Below are positions 31,782-43,953 of a stretch of DNA of 64,000 nucleotides, in pieces. The translations under genes and the position numbers were made by a program. Within the stretch, counting starts at the first letter, position 1; each line of letters starts with the position of its first letter. Where the stretch lies: NCBI RefSeq assembly GCF_000143415.4, contig NW_003314324.1, positions 319,811-383,810 on the forward strand. Direction: 5' to 3'. The notes under the pieces were generated by a model that worked only from the letters and a program-made list of their open reading frames with translations, made no database searches and was not told the DNA's origin. This stretch comes from Selaginella moellendorffii (lineage: Eukaryota; Streptophyta; Lycopodiopsida; Selaginellales; Selaginellaceae).

Positions 31782-33257
31782 ATCCATGTACTCATATGTA
31801 TTTTAATTTCATATCAAAATCCTTTTTATTATCCCAAAGAAATTTAAATTATTTCTCATAGCTATATAGAAGTAAACACAAAATTCTTTGATCAAAATGA
31901 AGAATACATATATATGTACATATATACATACATATGTATGTATATAAACACTACTAGGACTTTTTAGTTGATATTTATGTGTTTGTATTGTGCATTATAC
32001 TATTGTATTTTCTATAAACCTTGAGAAAACACATCTAGTTGAGAGATATGTTCTCATCCTTGTAGATCCATACAAATCACAACTACACTAACCACCACTC
32101 CCAAACACAGTAAAAATGAGGAAAAATTAAGACTATCAAATAGTATAGACTTATCAAAACTATCTAGGAGACAAAACAATTAGAATCTCAGTTCATGTAG
32201 CTTGTCAGGAATGTTTGTCAAAGCTTCTCTAAATGATGGATATATCTAACTCATAACTTTATAAATATTATATTAAAGAGTATAAATAATATAATTTGAT
32301 TTATATATTATTTCTTATTATAAATATTAAGTCTCTGTTCAAAACTATTTTAAGAAGTAAAACTACTCAAAAAAAAAGGAATTTGTCTAATTTTTTAAAA
32401 TACCTTTTTTTGTAACCTATTGTTAAGTTTTGTGAAGTTTTGTTAATGTAGTAGATGCTCTTTTGATCAATAATCTTTTGGTCAAGATTTGAGCCAAATG
32501 GCAAAAGAAAGATGAGCTTGCATTGGAAAATATTGTGGGCCTTGCAAGTCTGCAGGCCGAAGGACAAATGTTGGTAAACAAAAAGAATCACAACAAGATT
32601 CAAAATGATTGAACGTATGGTATGCTTCACCCATCCAAACATTTCTTCATTTCTTTCCAAATCGTTTTCTTGTTCTTCTACCTTCTATAAGCTTCCTTCG
32701 TGTTAGATGCGCTTGAATCTTCTGCTTGACAAGAGGATTCTTCCGGATGCTCCAAACGCCAACGCGTCCGGCTAATCATGACCCTCCATAAACCTGGTCG
32801 TTACCGTTCGATGCCTTTAGCTCCGTACACCGCGCCCTCGGTGTACGGCACCCCGGGCTTTTTAAAATCCGGGCAAAGCCCTCTTGTCGTGGTTTCATCC
32901 AGGCATCTTCGAGCGGGAGGAGCGAGAGCGTACCGCAAGGAGCGACGCCCGGCCAGATTTCGATATTTCGATCGCCGCGCATCGCGATCATCCACGATCA
33001 TCGCAGGTACATTGCGTGTCGAGCGGAATCGCCCCGGTTTTCTTGCCAGGAAAGGCATCGATCGATCGTCGTCTCACTGCTCTTGCCGCTCTCTCGGCTT
33101 TCACGCTTTTCCTCTCGGCATTTCCTCTGCGCGGTTGGATTCCCGTGATAGGGCTTTGGCATCCCCCCGCTTTTCGCCTCCTCTTTGGCCGCCATTGAAT
33201 GGCTCCCCCCACATTCCTCGCTTTTCTTTGAATGCGCTCCCAAATCTCCTCCTCTCC
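31782..33257. other. Intergenic: AT-rich, then GC-rich 5' flank of MAKR-like gene
   Basis: Nothing coding in 31782-32690. From 32.7 kb GC content rises sharply. The frame of the downstream gene stays open upstream from 32778, but that part is arginine/serine-rich and unlike the family. A perfect hairpin lies at 32823-32848. Confidence 0.5.
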
Positions 33258-33299
33258 ATGAAAAGCAGGGGCCAAGAAGCAGCGTTTCTTTGCATCGAG

Positions 33300-34316
33300 A
33301 TGGCCGCCTCCGAGTCTCCAGCTCCCCAGGTCGCAGAGAATTTCCCAGACTGCCACGGCACGGCGCCAGCAGCGACAGGCTATGGATGGCTGAGCCCTCG
33401 GATTTCGTTCTCGACAGATTTTGGGGTCCTCGCAGGGAAAGATTCGCCACGCAGGGAGGAGGCATCGGGCGTCCTGGAATGGTCCACCGAATTCGAGTTT
33501 AGCCTCTCCATCGAGTGCCCCGGGGGGTCGCCAGCCGACGAGATCTTCTGCGAGGGGAAGCTCCTCCCGCTCCAATTGCTGCCGTCGTCTCATCGATCGC
33601 CAATCCTGCTCGTCAAGGAGCTGCTGGAGGAGGAATCGGGCGGTGGCTCATCGCGGGACAGGTCGTGTGCTTCGTCGGGATGTGCCTCGCCTCTCATTGT
33701 CAAGTCGGCATCGTTTCCTCCCGGATCGCCCACGGTAGTTCTGCCAGCCGGACGGGGTTTCCACGCCACAGCAAGCAGCAAAGGGAATTCGTCCAAGTCG
33801 TACTACCCAGGCCTCCACACTCTCAAGCTCGTGACGCTGTTCTTCCGGCGGCAATTGGGAAGAACTCCGCCACCAAGGCCAGCTCCTGTTCCATCGCCCA
33901 GTGGCGACGGTAATTCGGCACAACCCGGTGACACCACTCCCTCCGTCATCGAGTTGACCCGATCCAGCTCAACTAGCAGCTCCGGAAACTCGCGCCGGCG
34001 ATCAAAGTCAACCAACTCGGGCCGGATCCTGTGGATGAATCTGGAGAGGTGTAGCAGGAAGAACGCGGACCAGAGCAAGAACAGGAGGAGGAGGAGAGCG
34101 AATCCGGGCGACAAAACAGGGTCGTCGTCGTCGTCGTCCGGAGCGCCGGGATCTTTCTCGTCGAGCGTGAGGGTGGCGCCGGTTCTAAACGTTCCGATGT
34201 GCATGGGGCCGGTGAGGGAGACCAAGAGTACACTGGCGGGCCTCCGCAAGCTGTTTCATGGGAGGAAGGCGGGGTTGCAGAGGGTGACTTGGGCTTGTCC
34301 GGGCGGCGCAGTCTAG
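33300..34316 (+). CDS. MAKR/BKI1-related membrane-associated kinase regulator-like protein
   Basis: Single exon, 338 residues from ATG 33300 (gagATGG context); an in-frame ATG at 33258 would add 14. Seen: EFEFSLS followed by SPADEIFCEGKLLPLQLLP, the block typical of plant MAKR proteins, which sit at the plasma membrane and bind receptor kinases of the brassinosteroid/peptide type. Ser-rich stretches follow, then a basic patch (NRRRRRANPGDK) and a C-terminal PVLNVP and LRKLFHGRKAGLQR segment. MAKRs use a basic patch for membrane binding and a C-terminal tail for kinase inhibition; the tail here does not match closely. Family placement rests mainly on the SPADEIF block, so it is moderate. Confidence 0.6.
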   Translation: MAASESPAPQVAENFPDCHGTAPAATGYGWLSPRISFSTDFGVLAGKDSPRREEASGVLEWSTEFEFSLSIECPGGSPADEIFCEGKLLPLQLLPSSHRSPILLVKELLEEESGGGSSRDRSCASSGCASPLIVKSASFPPGSPTVVLPAGRGFHATASSKGNSSKSYYPGLHTLKLVTLFFRRQLGRTPPPRPAPVPSPSGDGNSAQPGDTTPSVIELTRSSSTSSSGNSRRRSKSTNSGRILWMNLERCSRKNADQSKNRRRRRANPGDKTGSSSSSSGAPGSFSSSVRVAPVLNVPMCMGPVRETKSTLAGLRKLFHGRKAGLQRVTWACPGGAV

Positions 34317-35830
34317 CGGAAAGGCCTGGAGGAGTTTCGGAGGCTTCGAAACGTTTTCTCGAGTACTATACTATCATAAGGAGGTGAAACCGTCCGTTAT
34401 GCGAGACTAGATCAGGCCTAAATATGATCGAGTAGCAGCAGCGGCAGAGATGAGAAATCTAGGAGAGATTCTGGCTCCGAAACGTAAACGTAAATCCCAG
34501 CAGCGCAGCTATCCGTGACTGAGGTATGTTGTTAAACTTTTCCTGGAGTTTGTTCTTGCTCCATTGAATTCCTTGCCTGCTGCCTTGGCGATTAAAATAC
34601 TGGAAAGAGTAATGGGCTTTGTTTGCTGGCAGGCATGAGGAGCTTTTCATTCGACGCGCTGTGTACGTTTCTCGTCTCGCACAAGACTGACGTCAGCTGT
34701 TGGCGGTGGGCGATCTTCTCCGAACTTCTTCTCTCGCGTCGCTCGGCGGTGACGGCCGATTGAGGAAGGGAATGTCCGCAGCTTTCTGATGAATCCGTGG
34801 GCGTTGTTGGAGACAATGAGAGGCCAGCAGCCGCAAGCAGCATTGACAAAAAGGTATGCGTTCTTTTTTCTTCTGAACTCCTCCTTTTTTTTGCTTTCTT
34901 TTTGGCTGTGCTTGAGGTTAGAGAGATGTTGCATGTGCTGCTTTTCTGCTGGTGGTCGTATGCTTGCAGGACGTCTTGTCTGTCTTGTGTGTGCTTGCGC
35001 TGCGCAAAGCGCCAGAAATGTGTCTTAGTGCTGCTGAAGGGAAGGACTGTGCGTCCGCGTACGAGCTTTTCTTCACTTCCTCTGCAAAGGCATGGTTTTG
35101 TCAATTTTTTCCGATTGCAACTTCCTGGGATCAAAGCTGTTTTCTCTCTTTTATCTTCTAAACTTGTGCGTATCTCTCTCCAGGATGGAACGAACTTCGT
35201 CATGCCGCAGGATCAACGTGCAGCAGTGCAAGAATCTAAGAGCAAAAGAGCTTGTGCAATGCAAAATCCAACTTCCAAAATCCAAGGTATGATGTTTGCT
35301 CAATCTCAACTAGAGCAGGGATTACTTCGCTACCAGTAGCACAAACTCTTCACTTGAGCGGACAGCATGGTGAATGCCATGAGAACAATGAGAGTACAGC
35401 CCACCCAGGTTTCTTCCGGTTTAGCGGCTTGAGTGGTGCTCAAACGTTCCTGTGTAAAGGGAGAAATCAAAGATCAGCAAAGGTCATGGTGTGAGATCCT
35501 AGCTTTGCTTACAAGAAAAAATTCCGACAAAGCTGAAGACTGAGTTACCATGTTGCGTAAAGAGTCTTCCAACCAAGTTCCAATCGTCAAACCATTTCTA
35601 CACAATGAGATGAAATTAAATGTTCTACCCGCAAATCTGAGCCCATCCATACAAATGTCAGGAATATGCTAGCGACTTACAAACCCTACCACCTTTTATA
35701 CACGCTACCTTTTAGTTTGGAAAAGGTAATGATAAACCCTGGTTAGGGTTAGGGCTTTACTTTTTTCCTTAACCTAGATATATAAACCTGGAATATACTG
35801 TTAGAGCTCACTCTTTTTAGGGTTTGTTCA
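34317..35830. other. Intergenic, one doubtful spliced frame at 34789-35340 (+)
   Basis: An ATG at 34789 gives MNPWALLETMRGQQPQAALT, then a GTATGC donor and a TTGCAG acceptor (34969) join to a frame open to about 35340. The product resembles nothing I know and the exon choice is uncertain, so it is not called as a gene. Telomere-like repeats occur at 35740-35755. Confidence 0.3.
35779..35786 (+). promoter_or_regulatory. TATA box of the b561 gene
   Basis: TATATAAA, 45 bp before the start codon at 35831. Just upstream, ggttagggttaggg resembles the plant telo-box. Confidence 0.5.
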
Positions 35831-37040
35831 ATGCGACAGCTCCATTTGAAGAAAGCTCAAATCTCTGGCGCCCATGATGGGCCGCTTCCATCCTGGGACA
35901 GATCTAGCAGAGGCGGCGGCGGCGGCGTCCGCGGCGGTGAGGAATCCCGGGGAATTGACGAGGCGGCGCTGGCGATCAATCATCTCCTGGGAATCGCTGC
36001 TCTGGGGCTGGTTTGCGTCTGGTGTGGAAATGTAAGGGGAGGTCTGCTCTGGAATTCCCCCAACAAGGATCTCCTCTTCAATGTAAGCTCGATTCGTTTC
36101 TTTCTCGCTGGCTGATCGCTGGATCCACAGTTCCATCCGGTGTTGATGATCGCGGGCTTCGTCTTCGTGCACGGTCAAGGTAAGATCTACTCTATCGATC
36201 GAGATTTTCGGAGAGTTGAAGTGGTCAGCGCATTAATTCTTTCTCTCTCGCAGCGAATCTAACGTATAGAACACTGACTGGCAGCAGGAACTACAAGAAG
36301 GCGATCCATTTCCTGGCACAAGGATTGGCGCTCGTCCTGGGAGCTGTGGGGTTTCTCGCGGCTCTCAAGTTCCACAATGACAGAGGCATTGACAACTTTT
36401 ATAGCTTGCATTCGTGGTTGGGCCTCACAACCATGACCCTCTTTGTCACGCAGGTTCGATTTCACAGCTCCATCCTCATTAATTTGATTTTAGTTCTTCA
36501 ACACTTGCATGCCTTGTGCTTGGTTTTCTTTCCCTGCAGTTTTTTTTTCCTCTCTCCTCTCTTTATTCCTGTTTTTTCCTTGGTTAAATCCCAGAAACGT
36601 TTCCTCGTTTCAAAACTTTTCTCCCCAGTGATCTCGAAGAGTCTTTCTTCGAGATAGTTTTTGTCTCTTGATGTTCCTTTCAAAGTTCTAGGATGATCCT
36701 AGAACTTTGGAATTTTTGGAATTTGGTTTCTAGTAGGACTTACGCTTGTTTTTTTTTGCAGTGGACGGTGGGATTCGTCTCATTTTGGTACCCCGGTGGC
36801 TCCACCGCCGCTCGATCTTCCATTCTCCCATGGCACATCTTCTCGGGGATTTTTCTCTACACTTTGAGCCTAGTTACTGCCGAGACGGGCCTCTTGGAGA
36901 AGTTAACTTTTCTCCAAACTTCCCAGGCCATCGAAAGATTTGGCAGGGAATCCACCCTGGTAAATTCCCTGGGATTAATCCTCGTCCTCCTGGGCTTCTT
37001 CCATGCGCTTGCGTTGCTAACACCTAAACCGCCAAGATGA
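35831..37040 (+). CDS. Cytochrome b561 (ascorbate-dependent transmembrane reductase)
   Basis: Exons 35831-36082, 36131-36179, 36254-36453 and 36762-37040 give 259 residues. Cytochrome b561 carries electrons from ascorbate across a membrane, usually the tonoplast, to ferric iron or monodehydroascorbate. Seen: NHLLGIAALGLVCVW in the first core helix, FHPVLMIAGFVFVHG, KAIHFLAQGLALVLGAVGF, LKFHND, YSLHSWLGL and LPWHIFSG, which supply the four heme-ligand histidines and the ascorbate-site SLHSWLG block. The N terminus has a Gly-rich cytosolic extension of about 50 residues; a later start is possible. A broken copy of exon 4 lies 6.5 kb downstream at 43559-43860. Intron 3 is long for this window (308 bp). 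Confidence 0.92.
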
Positions 37041-40000
37041 TCATGAGAATCATATAGGTTCTTCATATTAGAAGTTTGCCAAGGAATGAAAATGCTTTCC
37101 AAGATTATCTACGTTATGGGCGTCCAAACCATTAACCTTGAAATTTCTACCCGCACCAGTTTAGTTTAAGGTGGACACCCGTTGTTCGAGCACACACTAT
37201 GCTTTCCATACTTGTGCCTGTGGTTGCAAACACGTTCAGCACTATAAAGTTTCCTTGTGGGTGCCGCTGATTGATGAAACGCAACCAGTATCCTAGGAAC
37301 CTCTCTATATGACCTGATCACAAACTATGCACACTACCAAAAAGATGTATTTCCCTGGATGAAATAGTGATGGAACGCATGATACACCCTTCCGCTGTTG
37401 AGCATTAATTTTGCGACCGTGGAATGTTCACAAACTGCTGCAGAGCTGGAGTGGAGATTTCTCGAAAATTGTAGTTTTCCCAGGGTCTTTACATAACATA
37501 ACCTTACATAACAAGCTCTTTACAATCATGAGAGCCCAAGCAGCATCAGACCAGTTTTTTGTTGAATAAAGAGCTGCTCGAGAATGCAAAGAAGCCTGTC
37601 TTGTAGAGCTGTGGCTGATGTGATTGCAGGAGAAAGTCATGAAGAGGTGAGGTGAAATCCAGGGAATTCTCCAGCCTTACATGTGAGAACCATCCAAATA
37701 TTACTTGTCAAATGTCAAAATCATTACTAAATTGCTACGCGTTGCGTGTAGCAACGCTTGGTTTGCTTAATGGTAATTTTATTATTACTTATTAATCTAA
37801 TTGATCAAATAAAGTTTATAATTATAAGCATGTTTGTAATTTATAAACACAAGATTAATCTTATTGCATATCAACCATTAGATGATAGAATAAAAAAGAA
37901 TATATTAGAAAGTGTTTAGGAAAGTTTATAAATTATAAATACCAGATTAATCTAAATAAATACCAACCATTAAATGGTAGAATATCCTAGAATATCCAAG
38001 CATATTCTAGGTATTTTCACTATATAGGTTTGCTTAAGCAAACAAAAAATGCAGATGTCTAATATTTTGGAAGAATTAGCATTTAGATTCTTATTGTAAA
38101 TCTATTATAGTTACATTAAAGTTTAAAGGTATGAGAGCACAATATGCTTTCCAAAGTAAGTGAGCAAGCTTAAACACTTTGCAAAAGTTTTTAATAAAAT
38201 ATTTAATACAAATCTATGATACACATTATTAAATACCAATTGAACACCTTCTAACACACCTTTTTTCTAATAAAAAACCCAAATTTTTATTATCCTTATT
38301 TTTAGTAATTATCACACTAAATGTAAGAGAGAACAATTGGCCTTGCTACAAACATATATCAAAGGTATCTTAACTTCAAATATGTCATATCAAGATTGAT
38401 TAAAAGATAATAACACACAAAACTAATAATAAAGCAAACACTATACAAGATAAAAAGCCTTTTAAAATTTGAATTTCCATCAGCTTTGATATGAAATATG
38501 TTATCTAAATTTCTTAAAATAAGAAAATTTTCATATTCAAGTAGTTTTGTATAAGTTATATCATAATCTCTATAAATTTTTTTTGTAATTTTCTTGTTTT
38601 CTTTCCAAATTTTTTAATATGCTTGCAATATATTTTAGCTATCATGCTTTTCGGAATCACCTTTAATTTACCTCTCACTCATTACTTGAAATGATCTACA
38701 ATCCAATTCACCAATGTCTTTTTGTTTCCCAAATTCTTTATCCCATTACATGAATGTTTATTCACAAGTAAGATGAATCTTTGTCAATAAAAAAAGATTA
38801 AATGAGTCTTTCTTTTGCATCAAATTGTGTATCATTTCCTCTTTAATTGCTCATGGTAAATTCAAAATATTTAGAAATAGCTACATTTTTCATTGCTATT
38901 CTTAGATCATCAATAGAATTATACCTTGCCGAAATAAACTTCATTTAGTTGTGATTAAACAATATCTATTTAGCCATATTTTCTCTAGGTTAAAATAGAA
39001 TATTCTTTTAAAATGCTCTTAAACTTCATAGGCTTTTTTTGCAAATTTAAAACTTCAAGAGGTATTAATTTGCAAATATAACTTTTAAGCAGTTTTCCCT
39101 TAATTTTTCTAAAATATAATATTAAATATTGCCAAACATAGTTTTATTATTTAACTCTTGACAACTCTTACTCTTGCAACTTTACTCTCATCTCTTTATT
39201 GGTGGGATGATGTGATTTTTTATAATAATTAGTTATTCTCTTTAATGGTTTATACCTTTCTGCATTACCATATGTTTTTTGTGGTTTGCTCTGGATTAAT
39301 CTATTGAGCTCTCACATAAAGTAATGGAGAGATAGGCTCTTGACTCTTTGGGTGAGGACTTTTATTATTTTTTATTTCACTAACACTTATACATTTTTTA
39401 AAAAATTTTTATAATGCTTCTCTCAAAAAGTAAGCCTTTCTAGGGTTGTTTTACCTCGACTTTTATAAATAAAGACCTTTGTTGTCTTTTTTTTCACTAG
39501 TTTATCAATTTTAATTCTATTGTGCAACTCAATCATTTTGCAAATCTAAGCTTTCCTATTATTTTTGTGAGTTTTGTGTCAATTTTTTAGAGAAAATATT
39601 ATTTATCTTTCATAGATTACTTGGTTATAGGATTGATTTTTTTTTGCATGGCTAAGCTAATAATGATAGCTTGTAGATGCCTACATTATAAGAAGAAAAA
39701 TGTATCTGTAAGAATATTTAATAGCCACTATATTCGTGTTGAGCAAAATAAATATGGAAAACATTTCAAATGGAGTTAAAGATGGACATTCTAGAAATTT
39801 AAACTCAATTTTATTCAATTGATGTGGAATTTATATTTTAACTATCACTTAGATTGTCACTTAAAGTTTAATGTTGAAACTTCAACAAATTTGGTTTCAA
39901 AAGAAATATTTTTAAAAAGCAAATGCTTATAGCAACATTTAGATATCCTCCCCTTATTCTATGAAGGACACACTTGAATGTTCAAGGTCTAAAAATGTTA

Positions 40001-43000
40001 TATTTTCTGGATATTAAAATTAAAAAATGGATTAAATTACTAAACTTAAAGTAATGGATATATTACTATGGCATGGCCAAATATAAACAAGGAGCACATA
40101 TCATATTGTGGGAATACTCAATTTCAACTAACTTTTTTTCAAATAAAAGATTTCATTTCTAATATATTAGCTTATTGAAATGATTGTTAAACCTAAAGCT
40201 AACTCAATAAAGAGAGCATAAGTTTTGGTATAGTTTTTTGTTGTAAAAATATTAAATCTAAATTCAACATAAAAGCTACCTCTTGTTTGTGTTTATGGAA
40301 TGCAATATTAAGCATTTACAACCAAGGATGATAAGTTTATACAAAGGTGAAATGAAGAGTAATAAGCATATTCTTTTATCTGGAAACAAATCAATAAATA
40401 AGTTAGTATTTTACATTACACCACTAAAGACAAGAGATAAAGGATTATAATCAAGCTTAGTACCTTGAACTTCAATGCATTAAAATACTTATTAATATTT
40501 TTACTCTAATCAGATTTTTAGACTAATTGGCTAATGCATGGATAAACTTTTTAGTTTTGATTTTTTTTCCTTTAAAAAGATTTTGGAATAAAGAACAAAG
40601 AGAAACTTAAAAATTATAAAGATGAACAAATTTATGCTATTATATACTTGCTTGTTTGTTAGTAACATGGTGGAAATTCTTTGTTACTAGCAATTTACAT
40701 CACTAGCCATTTAGAAATTGTTGTGCAAAAGTTGGTGTAAACTTAGTTGCAAATCACCATGAATAAATCTTTTTATATGTTTTTAGTACATCTTAAGAGT
40801 GTATCACCAATATCTCTATTTTAAGTATATGTGATTTTAAAAAATTTCACTAAGCAAGGTGCTAGGGTCTTATTAACCCAAAATCCATAGCACCAGCACA
40901 ATCTATGATAGTTGGGATAGGATTGATGGTGCTGAGCTAAAACAACACTCATATAATAACATTTTATCTCAGATTTGCGAATATATAATATATGCTATTC
41001 TTTCCTTTCTCTAAATAATCTTCAATATATAATTTAGCATGGGATGTAAGGTGTTAGTGGTAGGATTGAATAATGATGCTATGCTAAAATAGCATTTGTG
41101 CAATGATATTTTAGGTTAGATTTCTTTACCTTGGCACACTAGTGTAGGATATATTCCAATTTTTAGATTTATTTCCATAGAAATTTTTTAGTTGTAACTT
41201 TGTTTTTAAAAGATCACTTATAAATGGTTATACAAACTAAACATATGGAGGAAAATTTATTAAATAGTGTAGAATTAATTTCCACTACTCTAATTTAGAA
41301 ATTAGTTTGCATCTCAAATAACTCTTAAAACCTTATTATAATTATTATATGCCCCTAACAAGCACAGTTATTCTAGAGTAATGGAAATTGTAGAAGAGGT
41401 AGAAGAGGTTAAATATGCAGTAATAGTAGTGTTTTCAAGATGACACTCCAAAGTTAATATTCAATTATTTAAAGTGATCTTTACCATTGAGTAAATTCCC
41501 TTTATGGTTACATGCAATTAAAATAAAAATAAAAATAAAAGCAATATCTTTTTGCACTTTAATAAATTTGAGCTTGGTAAACAAATCAAAAGTTTATATA
41601 ATATGGGCATTTTAGGCATAGATAGCAAGCAAGGAAATTTTAAGAATATATATTATTTGCCAAAAACTTTATGTAGTAAAGTTAAAATGGTCATTCTAAG
41701 TATAGGTGTTTGTAATGAAAATGTATGAAACCAATGTTTTTTTCAACATTTGGAAGAGGATTATTTTAGTTTTCAAAAAACAAAATTATTTTAGGAGTAT
41801 ATTAGAATTGATCTCAAATAAAGGTATTAGATATGATTGTGAAATTTGATATAAAAAATGATATAATAGTTCTCATCTAAATTCTCATATATATTCCCTT
41901 TTTTTTTACTAATTAACTTAATTATAAAAGTAACATAATTGGTTTTTGGATAGAAATTCATTTAAAATTTCAAATTTGCATAACCCAATTTTCTATATAA
42001 AATGGGTATATTAAAGGGTATGACTTAGGGTTAAATTTGTTTTTTTTGTGCATTTATCCTTCAATAATTTAGACTTTTATTTGTATTGAATCCACAATAT
42101 TTAGATTTTTTGTTATAATTTTCCTCATTTTATTTATTAATACAATTTTGAGTATTTTTTGAGAGTTTAAAAATAGTAGTTATATGTAAACTCCCAAAAT
42201 GTTATTTATTTTAATATTATATATAAAAAAACTTAACTTAAATCTAATCTTTTAATTGATTGGAAAAAAACTTCATTCCGCTTGGTGGGCGCTAGTGTTA
42301 GTATCGATTCCACAAATGCCACCGCTACTAGTTCTTCCCGAAGAAAGAAAGATTCTTTCTATTTTTAAATTTTAATGGGTATTTTTCAAATTGTTTTTTT
42401 ATTATTTATATTATAAAGAGTTGTTTTATTTTTCTATAATAATATTTTAAAAGCCTTCACACTCAAAATTAATGGTATTTTTGAAAAATTAAGAAACTTT
42501 TTATTTTTTAAATTTTTTTTTCTACTTTAATTTTATTGTGAAAAATATGGGTCAAGATGTTAAAGAGTGTCATTCATTATGGATCCTTTAAAAAAAATTT
42601 GAAATTTTTTATTAATTTTTATAAGTAATTTATTAAACATTAGAAATAATCAATATGTTTGGAAGAACTTAAATTATTAGAAAATCTATAAACAAGATTA
42701 TTAATATATATATTTAAATTCACATGTGTTATGTTTTCATTTAATACACTTTTTGTAGGGATGAGGAGTATAAAGTAATTGAATAATTAAAAAATGATTA
42801 AAAATTTTATGGAGGTAAGTGATAGTTACTCTGTCTTGTTAGTTTTAGTTTTTATTTAATTCTAACAAACATGACATTTGTGCTATAAGCAATAACTAAC
42901 CAATTTGATACCAGCTTTTATATCAATTTTTTGTTCTGATACCAGCTTTTATATAAATATTTTATTTAGATAGGCTTTTCATGTTTAAATACTTAAAGAT

Positions 43001-43149
43001 GGAAATTAAACAAAAAATTTCTTTTGTTCACACACACATTGACCAGCAAAGTGTCCTTTGATTGGCAATTAACAGCTTCCAACTTACATGACCTATAAAA
43101 CTATAATATTGTTTATCTGTTACTCATCCTGGCATAAAACACAAATCTT
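37041..43149. other. Second AT-rich repeat desert
   Basis: No gene; no frame of note. Strongly AT-rich with many short homopolymer runs. Two diverged copies of a 65-bp stretch lie near 40915 and 41060. A short GC-richer patch at 42280-42350 and two PBS-like words near 42908 and 42935 are discussed as findings. These look like old, decayed transposon DNA. Confidence 0.6.
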
Positions 43150-43345
43150 CTCACCACAGCCAAGGCTTTCAATGTTTTCACAAAGAAGGGCCTGAAGGAA
43201 ACTGTGTCAATGTTTTTATATATATACTACCAAATGGATGCTGTGAAAGGTGATATAGATAGACTAGAATGGTTGTTCAACAAAATGAAGAATGCAGCTT
43301 CCACCTACTAGGTGCACTTACCTCTGGATATGTGAACACTGGAAT
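43150..43345 (+). pseudogene. PPR-like relic, doubtful
   Basis: One frame reads AKAFNVFTKKGLKETVSMF and then KGDIDRLEWLFNKMKNA before a stop. The spacing and words resemble P-type PPR repeats (GDIDR.E.LF.KMK). No start or further repeats are seen, so this is at most a fragment. It is unrelated in sequence to the 3.8-6.2 kb PPR gene. Confidence 0.35.
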
Positions 43346-43558
43346 ACATGAACCAAACAGTTTAGATTATCACTATATCTGACTATAGAAGAAACTATAG
43401 AAGAACAACAATTGAGCCACATTATCAAGCACACAATAGATAGTACATTACCTCCATAAAATTGAGGTAGCTGAAGACTATATCTGGTGCCTCGGGAATC
43501 CTTGCTGCTGCCTGCCTCTGTTAGACCTGTAGGAGCAGCCCAACATGACACTCTTTCA

Positions 43559-43860
43559 TCACATAGGTTCTGTTTCACAGCTCCATCCTCATTGATTTTA
43601 GTTTTTCTTGACAGTTTTCTATCCTTGATTAACACTTATTCAGTCTTCAGCTATCTAGTAGAACTTAAGTTGGTGTGGACAATGGGATTCATCTCATTGG
43701 GGTACCCCGATGACTCCGCCACCGCTCGATCTTCCATACACATCTTTTTGGGAATTTTTCTCTACACTTTGAGCCTAAGTTCTGTCAAGCAGTTAACTTT
43801 CATCTGGTAAATTCCCTGGGGTTAATCCTCGTCCTCCTTCCATGCTAACGCCAAGATGAG
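43559..43860 (+). pseudogene. Cytochrome b561 pseudogene (intron 3 start and exon 4)
   Basis: The segment repeats the start of intron 3 (gtttcacagctccatcctcatt) and then exon 4 of the 35831-37040 gene: TMGFISLGYPDDSATARSSI, IFLGIFLYTLSLS, and the closing LILVLL region. Several deletions remove the LPWH histidine and most of the EKLTFLQ part; the intervening intron is largely gone. It cannot be functional. Confidence 0.85.
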
Positions 43861-43953
43861 AACCAGTGGTTGAGTTTAACACGCATGGTATATTCGTCGA
43901 ATATATACCCTGGAACTAGGGCGTTTGGCTGTTCTTCGTCTGGAGGAGGAGCG

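Noticed and set aside
32778-33299. N-terminal extension of the MAKR-like frame
   Set aside because: Open but Arg/Ser-rich with no family likeness; ATG 33300 has better context and precedes the conserved part.
34592-35203. A 203-codon minus-strand frame
   Set aside because: Low similarity to anything, and it overlaps splice-like signals on the other strand; neither strand is convincing.
40915-41125. Diverged direct repeat in the desert
   Set aside because: Only patchy similarity; could be chance in AT-rich DNA, so it is mentioned but not called.
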